Positions 1 to 6,533 of a stretch of DNA of 10,876 nucleotides are shown piece after piece. A program made the translations under genes and the position numbers. Below the pieces are notes generated by a model, which did no database searches, was not told the DNA's origin, and saw only the letters and a program-made list of their open reading frames with translations. The stretch is taken from NCBI GenBank assembly GCA_051745935.1, contig JBNJEM010000226.1, positions 1-10,876 of the forward strand, in the 5' to 3' direction. Each line of letters opens with the position of its first letter. The stretch's first letter is position 1. Origin of the DNA: JBNJEM01 sp051745935 (GTDB lineage: Bacteria; Planctomycetota; Planctomycetia; Pirellulales; Pirellulaceae).

Positions 1-134
1 GCGAAATCTTCCACTCTTCAATCAAGCACGCGCGACAAACTCGGGACAACCCACTTGTTCTATTTTGTCCGATTTTCGGGTTTTTCATCAGCCCAGTGCA
101 TGGCACCTTCTTTGACCTACATCTTGCCGGTTTC

Positions 135-162
135 TTTACAGCGGAATAGGATTTTCCATTAT
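135..162 (+). promoter_or_regulatory. possible sigma70-like promoter for the DUF362 gene
   Basis: TTTACA at 135-140 matches 5 of 6 bases of the -35 consensus. It lies 16 bases before CATTAT at 157-162, which matches 4 of 6 bases of the -10 consensus. Transcription would start near 169, about 35 bases before the DUF362 start codon. The rest of 1-203 shows no recognisable gene; an open frame runs through it but its translation resembles nothing I know. This is a consensus match only, and planctomycete promoters are poorly conserved. Confidence 0.28.
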
Positions 163-203
163 GGCTCATTGGCCACCAGACACTTCCCAGGGATCTTTTT
201 GTT

Positions 204-965
204 ATGCAGATTGAATTTGTTTCGTATGAGGAGTCGGTCGCCAAGGTTTTGGATGCGATTGGGGCGGCGGTGGTGTTGGCGCGACAAACCGAGATACTCA
301 TCAAGCCGAATCTGATCAACGCATCGCCTTTTCCGATCACCACGGCGCCGGCGTGTGTGGAAGCCATCATCGACTATGTGCGATCGTGCTCTGGAGCGGC
401 CATTGTCATCGGAGAAGGCTGCGGGGATCCGAAGCTGGACACCAGCAAAGTCTTTGAAAGACTGGGTTATCAGGACCTAGCAAGGCGCCGCGGCGTGGCG
501 TTGGTTGACCTCAACCAAGCGCCCTGCGAAGAGCTGACAAATGAGCACTGCGCGCTGTTTCCTCGCATGTATTTGCCGAAGATCGCGCTGTCCCGTTTTT
601 TGATCTCCGTTCCCGTCTTGAAAGCCCATTCCCTGGCGGACATTACGGGTACGCTGAAAAACATGATTGGACTCGCTCCTCCCAAACATTACTCGGGCCG
701 GCATGGCACCTGGAAGAAGGCGGTTTTTCACAAGCAAATGCAGCAGGCCATCATCGAACTGAATCGCTATCGTACCCCGGATTTGTCTCTTTTGGATGCC
801 ACGGTCGGCATGCGAGATTATCACTTGGGCGGCGCGCACTGCGAGCCGCCGTTGAACAAACTGATTGCCGGTTTCGATCCGGTGGAAGTGGATCGGGAGG
901 GGGCCAGGCTATTGGGCTTGGAGTGGAGCAGCATTTCTCATCTGGTTGATTCGACACCGGTGTGA
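204..965 (+). CDS. DUF362 domain-containing protein
   Basis: This 253-residue protein belongs to the DUF362 family, whose biochemical role is not settled. Family signatures run in order: ILIKPNLI at residues 31-38 followed by TTAPACVEAIIDYVR; IVIGEG at 67-72; SKVFERLGY at 81-89; VDLN at 101-104; the core LISVPVLKAH followed by ITGTLKNMIG at about 133-156; LLDATVGMRDYHLGG at 196-210; and GFDPVEVDREGARLLGL at 223-239. Many relatives carry a ferredoxin-like 4Fe-4S module; no CxxCxxC motif is present here, so this is the stand-alone form. No signal peptide is visible, so it is probably cytoplasmic. The ATG is preceded by AGGGA at 189-193 with a 10-base spacer, and the N-terminus begins where the family normally does. 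The next gene starts 38 bases downstream on the same strand, suggesting cotranscription. Family assignment is firm; function is unknown. Confidence 0.88.
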   Translation: MQIEFVSYEESVAKVLDAIGAAVVLARQTEILIKPNLINASPFPITTAPACVEAIIDYVRSCSGAAIVIGEGCGDPKLDTSKVFERLGYQDLARRRGVALVDLNQAPCEELTNEHCALFPRMYLPKIALSRFLISVPVLKAHSLADITGTLKNMIGLAPPKHYSGRHGTWKKAVFHKQMQQAIIELNRYRTPDLSLLDATVGMRDYHLGGAHCEPPLNKLIAGFDPVEVDREGARLLGLEWSSISHLVDSTPV

Positions 966-1003
966 GCATTGTGTGACGTCAGCACAAAGTTACAACTAGT
1001 CCA

Positions 1004-2371
1004 ATGAAACGAGACAGATACCGGCTTGAACCGACAGTGGAGACCCCAGTGAGAAGCAATTGGTGCAACCGCGGATTCCTGTCGTTGATCGTCACGCAGT
1101 TCTTTGGCGCCGCCAACGACAATATCCTCAAAGGGGTTCTCATCTATATGGTCATCGACGGCGCGTGGGCCGGGCGTTTGGGCGCCGGAGGCCAAGGCGT
1201 TGTCGGCGTCTGCTTCACGGTCCCCTTCATACTCTTGTCCGGGTACGCGGGACAATTCTCCGACCGCAACAGCAAGCGGTTCGTCAGCGTGCTGGTCAAA
1301 GTGGCCGAGATTCCCATCGCCGCACTCGCCTTGATCGGGTTTTGGACCGAGAGCCTATGGACCACGCTGGCCGCTTTGGTCGCCCTCACCTGTCAGAGCG
1401 CCTATTTTGGTCCCGCCAAGTACGGCATGATTCCCGAGCTCGTGGAATCGCGCGACCTCAGCCGGGCCAACGGGACAATCAACATGATGACGAACCTCGC
1501 CGTGATCATCGGGATGCTGGCCGCTGGAAAGATCGCGGATCTCTATTGCCCGCATCCCGACCCGTCCAGTGTCACCTCGCGCGGTGTACTCTGGCTTCCC
1601 GGCGCCGTGCTGTTGGTCGTGGCTATCGCCGGCCTGCTGGCCATCCTGTTCATGCCCCCGCTCCATCCCGGAGACCCAACACTCCGCCGTGAGCGGAATC
1701 CCTTTGCCACCTATATTGCCTCCATGAAGGAAATGGCTGGCAAACCACTTCTCATGGTGATGTTTGCCTGGGGATATTTCTATTTTCTAGCCAACCTCGC
1801 CCTGCTGACCATTCCCGAATACACGATCGTTCTTGAAGCGTACAACGTATCGCGGGCCGAAGTAAGTGTGTTGCTGGGGGTGATGGGCATCGCCATTGGG
1901 GTCGGCAGCGCCCTGGCTGGCTTTATTTCGGGCCACACCATTCGGCCGCTACTGATACCCATCGGCGCGGCCGGATTGACCGTCTTTTTCGTTCTCTTGG
2001 GCACGGTTCCACCCACGCTGCCCGACCTGCAACCGATGTGGCGCATCCTGGCAAGTTCAATTTCCCTTTTCGTTTTCGGTGCCGGCGTGTTCGCGGGATT
2101 CTATATCATTCCCCTGCAGGCGTTGCTGCAACGACTCTCGCCGGACGAGGAGCGAGGGCGGTTGCTCGGAACCGCCAACGGCCTTTCATTTGCTTTCCTA
2201 ACCCTTTCCTCGATCGTTTATCGAGTTATCCGCCCCGCGTTTAGCACAAGTGAGGGGAAAGACCATCCCGAAAAGATTTTTTTGATCAGCGGGGCCCTGA
2301 TGGTCACCGGAGCGTCATTCTTCTTATGGCGCATGAAACGGCGAGGGTTTTCATTCAAGAAAGTCGATTGA
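1004..2371 (+). CDS. MFS transporter, LplT-like (lysophospholipid transporter type)
   Basis: This 455-residue polytopic inner-membrane protein is a major facilitator superfamily member. The TQFFGAANDNILKG stretch at residues 31-44 (FxGAxND motif in the first helix), GYAGQFSDRNSKR at 80-92 (MFS motif A-like loop) and the FGPAKYG...IPEL...LSRANG block are typical of the LplT group and of MFS domains fused to 2-acylglycerophosphoethanolamine acyltransferases (Aas). LplT flips lysophospholipids inward for reacylation. Here no acyltransferase or acyl-ACP synthetase domain is fused or adjacent, so the substrate is uncertain. About twelve hydrophobic segments can be read, with a charged central loop around residues 225-245. 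The protein is longer than E. coli LplT (about 400 residues). The start codon has no clear Shine-Dalgarno sequence; the conserved domain begins only near residue 20, so a slightly later start is possible. It follows the DUF362 gene by 38 bases and is probably cotranscribed with it. Confidence 0.85.
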   Translation: MKRDRYRLEPTVETPVRSNWCNRGFLSLIVTQFFGAANDNILKGVLIYMVIDGAWAGRLGAGGQGVVGVCFTVPFILLSGYAGQFSDRNSKRFVSVLVKVAEIPIAALALIGFWTESLWTTLAALVALTCQSAYFGPAKYGMIPELVESRDLSRANGTINMMTNLAVIIGMLAAGKIADLYCPHPDPSSVTSRGVLWLPGAVLLVVAIAGLLAILFMPPLHPGDPTLRRERNPFATYIASMKEMAGKPLLMVMFAWGYFYFLANLALLTIPEYTIVLEAYNVSRAEVSVLLGVMGIAIGVGSALAGFISGHTIRPLLIPIGAAGLTVFFVLLGTVPPTLPDLQPMWRILASSISLFVFGAGVFAGFYIIPLQALLQRLSPDEERGRLLGTANGLSFAFLTLSSIVYRVIRPAFSTSEGKDHPEKIFLISGALMVTGASFFLWRMKRRGFSFKKVD

Positions 2372-2402
2372 CGACCAGAGCTCAAAGCCCCAGTTGCCCG
2401 GG

Positions 2403-2422
2403 CGCCATCTCAGCACATGGCG
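2403..2422. terminator. weak hairpin between convergent genes
   Basis: CGCCAT at 2403-2408 pairs with ATGGCG at 2417-2422 across an 8-base loop, about 30 bases past the LplT-like stop codon. No T-run follows on either strand, so it is at best a weak or factor-assisted terminator. The rest of the 157-base gap between the convergent genes (2372-2528) contains no gene. It does hold a 13-base match (2483-2495) to the 111-base tandem repeat near 7.9 kb. Confidence 0.25.
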
Positions 2423-2528
2423 AGGAACATATTTCAGGCGGTCGGATTGGTCCGGGTGGAAAGCTGCCCGACGCAAGCCGTCCTCCCGTTGGTCGGACTC
2501 GCGGGGGACAAACTCATCCGCGACCAGT

Positions 2529-3806
2529 CTAAATGCCGGTGGTATCGGGTAGAAGCGGCGCGGGGTTCTCGAGCGACCGCAGCGCGTCGATATCAGCCAG
2601 TGAAACCGGCGAGCAGAACGCCTCCTCCCAGCTCACCGCCCGCCCGCTACGGGCCGCCATTCGCCCCATGATGGCCGTGAGCGTGCTTTTGGCCGCGTAA
2701 TCGGTCTCGTTGGGCACGGCTCCTTGACGCAGCGCGTTCATTAGATCGTGGTCCTGTTGCCGCCCCCCGCGGCGATGCCCCTTGGTCCGCCAAATCCGTT
2801 CACCGGTTTGGCCATAGATCTTGCCCCCACTAATATCCGCGCGGCCCTGCGTGGCGTGAACGTGCTCGGACACGTTGTTCCAGCAGTTGGGCACGTGGCG
2901 GCATTGGCTAAACATCCTCGTGCCGTCCCCATACGAGTATTCGCAAAAAAACTGATCACACGTATCGCCGGGCATTTGCCCGGACCGGCGCTGGCCACGG
3001 CATGCCGCCTGCGCGTTTACCGCAATGGGGAATTGGTTCATCAACCAATTCCCCACATCCAGATTGTGAACCTGCCGCTCCACGATCTGATCCCCACCGA
3101 GCCACGAGAAAAAGTGCCAGTTGCGCAGCTGGTACTCCAGCTCACTCTGCCCCCCATGCCGCTGACGGGCCCGCAAGCATCCTCCATTGCGGTATACACG
3201 AAGCATCACGGGCTTACCAATTACCCCATTGCGGAGCTGAGCGATCGTGTCACGGTGGACTGGTTCGTGACGGTGCCGCAACCCAACAGCCACGGCCAGG
3301 CTGTTCTCCGCGGCGGCAGCCCCCGTTTGCAGCACCCGCCGGACCCCCGGAGCGTCAACCGCGACAGGAGCCTCCATGAAGACATGCTTTCCAGCCGCGA
3401 CCGCCGCCTCGAAATGAAGGGGGAGAAAAGCGGGAGGCGCGGCTAGGACGACGAGATCGAGATCCACGGACAACAGGGACTGGTAGGCATCCAGCCCCAC
3501 GAATCGATGCTCGCGAGACACGTCCACTCGAGCTTGATGTCGGCTCCTTAATTGCCGAAAAGCGGCCTGGATGCGATCGCCAAACGCGTCCGCCATGGCG
3601 ACCAGTTTAACCGGGCCAGTCGTGGTGTCCAGCAATTCGACCAGTGTCTCCTTGCCCGCGCTACCACAACCGATCAAACCGACACGAATCAAGTCGCCGC
3701 CGAATGCCCGAGAAGACCGGGAGCCTCCGAGGCCGCCGGTCATGGCTCCGCCAGCAACCAGTAATGATGAAGCACGGATGAAATCCCGTCGTGATTTCCG
3801 CGTCAT
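2529..3806 (-). CDS. Tat-exported Gfo/Idh/MocA family oxidoreductase with a substituted catalytic lysine
   Basis: This 425-residue protein has the NAD(P)-dependent Gfo/Idh/MocA fold. The N-terminus carries a twin-arginine signal, SRRDFIRASS at residues 5-14, followed by an Ala/Gly-rich hydrophobic stretch, so it is probably exported folded. The Rossmann glycine motif GCGSAG lies at 46-51. The planctomycete-type block AGKHVFMEAPVAVDAPGVRR lies at 138-157. In this family that block normally reads EKP, with lysine catalytic; here it reads E145-A146-P147 (codon GCT, complement of 3369-3371). The downstream motif IVERQVHNLD at 241-250 keeps the conserved histidine (H247). SRRD... was chosen as the N-terminus because GGAGAG (complement of 3813-3818) sits 6 bases before this ATG; the longer open frame to 4064 lacks family similarity and overlaps the upstream gene. 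It lies 142 bases downstream of the SUMF1-like gene and is probably cotranscribed. Substrate unknown; classical dehydrogenase activity is doubtful. Confidence 0.9.
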   Translation of the reverse strand: MTRKSRRDFIRASSLLVAGGAMTGGLGGSRSSRAFGGDLIRVGLIGCGSAGKETLVELLDTTTGPVKLVAMADAFGDRIQAAFRQLRSRHQARVDVSREHRFVGLDAYQSLLSVDLDLVVLAAPPAFLPLHFEAAVAAGKHVFMEAPVAVDAPGVRRVLQTGAAAAENSLAVAVGLRHRHEPVHRDTIAQLRNGVIGKPVMLRVYRNGGCLRARQRHGGQSELEYQLRNWHFFSWLGGDQIVERQVHNLDVGNWLMNQFPIAVNAQAACRGQRRSGQMPGDTCDQFFCEYSYGDGTRMFSQCRHVPNCWNNVSEHVHATQGRADISGGKIYGQTGERIWRTKGHRRGGRQQDHDLMNALRQGAVPNETDYAAKSTLTAIMGRMAARSGRAVSWEEAFCSPVSLADIDALRSLENPAPLLPDTTGI

Positions 3807-3865
3807 GAATCGCTCTCCATTGCCGGACGCCAGCCGGGCACCCGGCCCCCCCGCGATCCGCCAAG

Positions 3866-3921
3866 GCTGTCTCCCCCGCGAAGACAGCTCCGCAGTCCAC
3901 TCGGGCCGAGTGCCCGGACTG
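3866..3921 (-). other. two consecutive hairpins in the SUMF1-Gfo spacer
   Basis: Two inverted repeats fill much of the 142-base spacer (3807-3948). The first has arms CACTCGG (3898-3904) and CCGAGTG (3906-3912), flanked by CAGTC (3893-3897) and GACTG (3917-3921), giving a long imperfect stem. The second has arms GCTGTCT (3866-3872) and AGACAGC (3882-3888) around a 9-base loop. On the minus-strand transcript they follow the SUMF1-like stop codon by about 27 bases and precede the oxidoreductase ribosome-binding site. There is no U-tract. They could stabilise the upstream transcript end or attenuate read-through; this role is inferred. Confidence 0.4.
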
Positions 3922-3948
3922 AACGTGCCCTTCTTTGACAAGCTTGGC

Positions 3949-5058
3949 TCAGCGACCTTGCTTGCGGTCAATTTCGGGAAGCTGCTTGTCCCACTTTTCC
4001 AGCTTTTCCTGCTCGGAGGGCTCCACCAGCGGTCGCACGATACGGAAGCCCACATGCAACGCATCCGTGTGATACCAGATGCTCTTGGGAATCTGTGGAT
4101 CCTGATCCTTCCAGGATGGATCCGAATAGGCCCGGGCGGCGCTTCGCAAGTCTTCAGGAAAACCGTCCCAAGAGCCCCCGCGCACCACCCGCGGGTACTC
4201 CTTGGTGGGCCACGCCAGAGGGTTATCCGCGATCTCGCCCCCGAATTGACTATAGAAATCAGGCCTGAACTCGTCCAATACCCACTCGGCTACATTCCCG
4301 TGCATGTCGTGGAGGCCCCAGGGGTTGGGCTTCTTGAGCCCGATCTCGTGATACGACTCGTCGCTGTTGTCGTAGTACCACGCATATTCGTCCAAGTCAG
4401 CGGGGTCGTCGCCAAACGAATAGGCCGTGGTCGTCCCCGCCCGGCACGCGTATTCCCACTCCGCTTCCGTGGGCAATCGATAATAACGGCCGGTCTTCAT
4501 CGTCAACCACTGGCAGAAGGTCCGCGCGGCAAACTGCGTCATGTTAACCGCGGGCCGATTCTCCTTCCCCATCCCGGACGTCATGTCGCTGTAGGGTTCC
4601 GTGGGCTGCGAAATCTGGTATTCGGCGGCCGCTTCGTCACGCGGTGTTTCGTCAATGTTGTTAATCTGCTGGCGCTGAATATCCAGGTCATACACCCATA
4701 CCTCGAACGCGTCCCACGTGATTTCATACTTTCCCATCCAGAAAGGGTTAACCTTCACCTGGTGCTGAGGTCCCTCCCACGGTTCGCGAAACTCCTCGCC
4801 TTCGGGACTTCCCATCAAAAACGTGCCTCCCTCAATCGGCACCATCTCGATGGTCGCATCGGTGTGCTCGATCAACTCCGTGTATTCCTTCATTTCGCTC
4901 TCGGCCTTCGCCTCGGCATTCTCAACGGGCAAAACCGAACGTTCACTCTGTGCCCAGCTGATCGAGCCGAAAGCCACCATCAGGACACTCAACACCGACC
5001 ACGTATATCGTGGAAACTTTGGTTGCATACGGCTAGGTTGCCGATATACGCTAGACAT
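3949..5058 (-). CDS. secreted SUMF1/FGE-fold protein, probably without FGE activity
   Basis: This 369-residue protein has the formylglycine-generating-enzyme (SUMF1, C-type-lectin-like) fold. The N-terminus is basic, then hydrophobic (WSVLSVLMVAFGSISWA, residues 20-36, likely cleaved before QSE), indicating Sec export. The domain starts at MVPIEGGTFLMGS (about 72-84). It continues through FWMGKYEITWDAFEV, NRPAVNMTQFAARTFCQWL, YRLPTEAEWEYACRAGT, NPWGLHDMHGNVAEWVLDEF and RVVRGGSW to the terminal VGFRIVR. True FGE has an active-site cysteine pair after the RGGS motif; here that segment reads SWDGFPEDLRSAARAYSD with no cysteine, so sulfatase maturation is unlikely. The ATG at 5058 was chosen because purine-rich AAAGGA and GGAG lie just upstream. 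A GTG at 5094 lacks a spaced ribosome-binding site; the ATG at 5028 would give a neater signal peptide and remains possible. First gene of a probable two-gene unit with the oxidoreductase. Confidence 0.87.
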   Translation of the reverse strand: MSSVYRQPSRMQPKFPRYTWSVLSVLMVAFGSISWAQSERSVLPVENAEAKAESEMKEYTELIEHTDATIEMVPIEGGTFLMGSPEGEEFREPWEGPQHQVKVNPFWMGKYEITWDAFEVWVYDLDIQRQQINNIDETPRDEAAAEYQISQPTEPYSDMTSGMGKENRPAVNMTQFAARTFCQWLTMKTGRYYRLPTEAEWEYACRAGTTTAYSFGDDPADLDEYAWYYDNSDESYHEIGLKKPNPWGLHDMHGNVAEWVLDEFRPDFYSQFGGEIADNPLAWPTKEYPRVVRGGSWDGFPEDLRSAARAYSDPSWKDQDPQIPKSIWYHTDALHVGFRIVRPLVEPSEQEKLEKWDKQLPEIDRKQGR

Positions 5059-5083
5059 GGATCTCCGGTCCTTTCTTTGCACT

Positions 5084-5111
5084 TTAATACACACCTTTCT
5101 TACACGTTGAA
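5084..5111 (-). promoter_or_regulatory. possible promoter for the SUMF1-Gfo unit
   Basis: On the minus strand TTCAAC (complement of 5106-5111) is followed after 16 bases by TATTAA (complement of 5084-5089), resembling -35 and -10 elements. Transcription would start near 5077, about 20 bases before the SUMF1-like ATG. The site lies in the 107-base divergent spacer shared with apbE, so both directions may be controlled here. Both hexamers are imperfect, so support is weak. Confidence 0.22.
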
Positions 5112-5165
5112 ACCAAACAGACGACCCGACGCCTCGTGGCGTCCAAACATGAAAAAGCTGGCACC

Positions 5166-6533
5166 ATGAACAAGAGCACCGTCACGATGATACTCAACGC
5201 ATGGCTTCTTGGGGCAGGGGTGGTGGTGACCACCTGTTATTCAGGGGAGCTACACCGATTCCAGGATTCCCGACGCCACATGGGAACCCAATTCATCGTT
5301 TTATTGTATTCGCCCAATGAAGAACTGGCAAACCAAGGCTTTGAGGCCACATTCGCCCGGATCGCAAAACTCGAGGCGGTCCTGAGCGATTACGATCGTA
5401 CCAGTGAGCTTACTCAATTGAGCCGCGCCGCACCAACCCCCCACCCAGTGGAGGTAAGCGACGACCTGTGGGCCGTGCTCCAGACCGCTCAGCGTCTGAG
5501 CCGCCAAACGGAAGGCGCCTTTGACGTCACCCTTGGCCCGCTGACCAAGCTGTGGCGACGAGCCCGTCGGCGACAACAACTGCCGAGCCCATCGCGACGT
5601 CGAGACGCTCGGGCCGCCACCGGCCATGCCGCACTGGTCCTGCACCCCAAGCGGCAGGCCGTGCAACTGCTCAAACCCAACATGCGTCTCGACCTTGGCG
5701 GGATCGCCAAAGGCTATGCCGTGGATCAGGCGTTGCGGGAACTGAAGCGAGTTGGAATCACCCGCGCCTTGGTCAATGCCAGCGGCGACATGTCCGCCAG
5801 CGGCCCCCCTCCCGGAAAACCGGGATGGCTGGTTGGGGTTGCCCCTCTGGAACCCGCCGCCCCTTCGAGCGTCTTCGGACATCTGGCCCACCAGTCCATC
5901 GCCACCTCCGGCGATGCGTTCCAATACGTGGAAATCGACGGACAGCGCTATTCCCACATCCTCGACCCGAACAGCGGACTCGGCCTGAGAACCCGCGGCA
6001 GTGTTTCGATCCTCGCCGACGACGGCATGCGGGCCGACGCCATCGCGTCCGCCGTCAGCGTCATGGGGCCCGACAAAGGCCTGAAGTGGGTCCGACAACA
6101 ACCCGGCATTGAAGCCCTCGTCGTACTGAAACAAAACGGTCAAGTAATCAAACGGCAAACCGATGGGTTCCGCCAATGGGGCTCCGCAAAACCCGCCAGA
6201 CACGGCCTGGGCACGCGAGCCCGCCTGGATGCCACGGGCTTGTCCCGTGGTGGTTCACGCTCGCTGCTACAAACCGCCCAGACACACTACTGCTCCTCGT
6301 CGGTAGTGTGGAACGTAACGGACCACGGGACAAGCCCGTGGCATTTGCACCTTGAAAAGCCTTCGTTGGAGATGGGCGACGGAAGTGCGAACATGCGGGA
6401 ATATCAGTCTCTTGCCCGTGAACGGTTACCCGAGGGCATTTCGGGGCGTTTTCAGCGGGCGTCTCCCGGGCTTCCCCCGTGCGATGCTCCACCGCTCGCG
6501 ATTCACCCGCTTCGCAGTTGCCGGGTCAAGTAA
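5166..6533 (+). CDS. apbE: ApbE-type FAD:protein FMN transferase with a C-terminal read-through extension
   Basis: ApbE moves FMN from FAD onto a Ser/Thr of target flavoproteins (Nqr/Rnf subunits and FMN-binding-domain proteins) outside the cytoplasmic membrane, using Mg2+. Family motifs are clear: MGTQFIVLLY, LEAVLSDYD, FDVTLGPLTKLWR, RLDLGGIAKGYAVDQAL, NASGDM, SIATSGDAFQY, YSHILDPNSG and MRADAIASAVSVMG (metal-site region; Ser replaces the usual Thr of DALAT). An N-terminal hydrophobic segment ending near TTCYSG suggests export, possibly as a lipoprotein, although the lipobox is imperfect. The ATG at 5166 was preferred over an in-frame GTG at 5136; neither has a strong ribosome-binding site. 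The normal fold ends near residue 338 (TDGFRQWG, about 6180). The remaining roughly 117 residues resemble nothing in the family. They read through an inverted-repeat element at 6229-6344, and the last 31 bases overlap the convergent isomerase gene. No target flavoprotein is encoded nearby. Confidence 0.9.
   Translation: MNKSTVTMILNAWLLGAGVVVTTCYSGELHRFQDSRRHMGTQFIVLLYSPNEELANQGFEATFARIAKLEAVLSDYDRTSELTQLSRAAPTPHPVEVSDDLWAVLQTAQRLSRQTEGAFDVTLGPLTKLWRRARRRQQLPSPSRRRDARAATGHAALVLHPKRQAVQLLKPNMRLDLGGIAKGYAVDQALRELKRVGITRALVNASGDMSASGPPPGKPGWLVGVAPLEPAAPSSVFGHLAHQSIATSGDAFQYVEIDGQRYSHILDPNSGLGLRTRGSVSILADDGMRADAIASAVSVMGPDKGLKWVRQQPGIEALVVLKQNGQVIKRQTDGFRQWGSAKPARHGLGTRARLDATGLSRGGSRSLLQTAQTHYCSSSVVWNVTDHGTSPWHLHLEKPSLEMGDGSANMREYQSLARERLPEGISGRFQRASPGLPPCDAPPLAIHPLRSCRVK
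6229..6344. repeat. 116-bp inverted-repeat element with nested hairpins (REP/MITE-like)
   Basis: The ends are exact 22-base inverted copies of one another: 6229-6250 (ATG then CCACGGG-CTTGT-CCCGTGG) and 6323-6344 (CCACGGG-ACAAG-CCCGTGG then CAT). Each end is itself a hairpin with a 7-bp stem and 5-base loop. Between them a third hairpin has arms CACACTAC (6283-6290) and GTAGTGTG (6303-6310) around a 12-base loop. This is the layout of a paired REP element or a very small non-autonomous palindromic element. It encodes no protein of its own but lies inside the apbE open frame and contributes residues such as DATGLSRGG. No clear target-site duplication is visible. Confidence 0.75.

Noticed and set aside
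55..315. Plus-strand open frame overlapping the DUF362 start
   Set aside because: It has no family similarity and overlaps the conserved DUF362 N-terminus in another frame.
3807..4064. N-terminal extension of the Gfo/Idh/MocA frame up to 4064
   Set aside because: A Tat signal and a well-placed ribosome-binding site mark the ATG at 3806, and the extension overlaps the upstream gene without family similarity.
3571..5169. Long plus-strand open frame of about 530 codons opposite the SUMF1-like and Gfo genes
   Set aside because: The minus-strand frames carry clear family motifs and signal sequences. The plus-strand translation is Pro/Arg/His-rich with no domain and is an antisense shadow.
5301..6203. 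300-codon minus-strand open frame inside apbE
   Set aside because: It lies wholly antisense to conserved ApbE motifs and has no recognisable domain.
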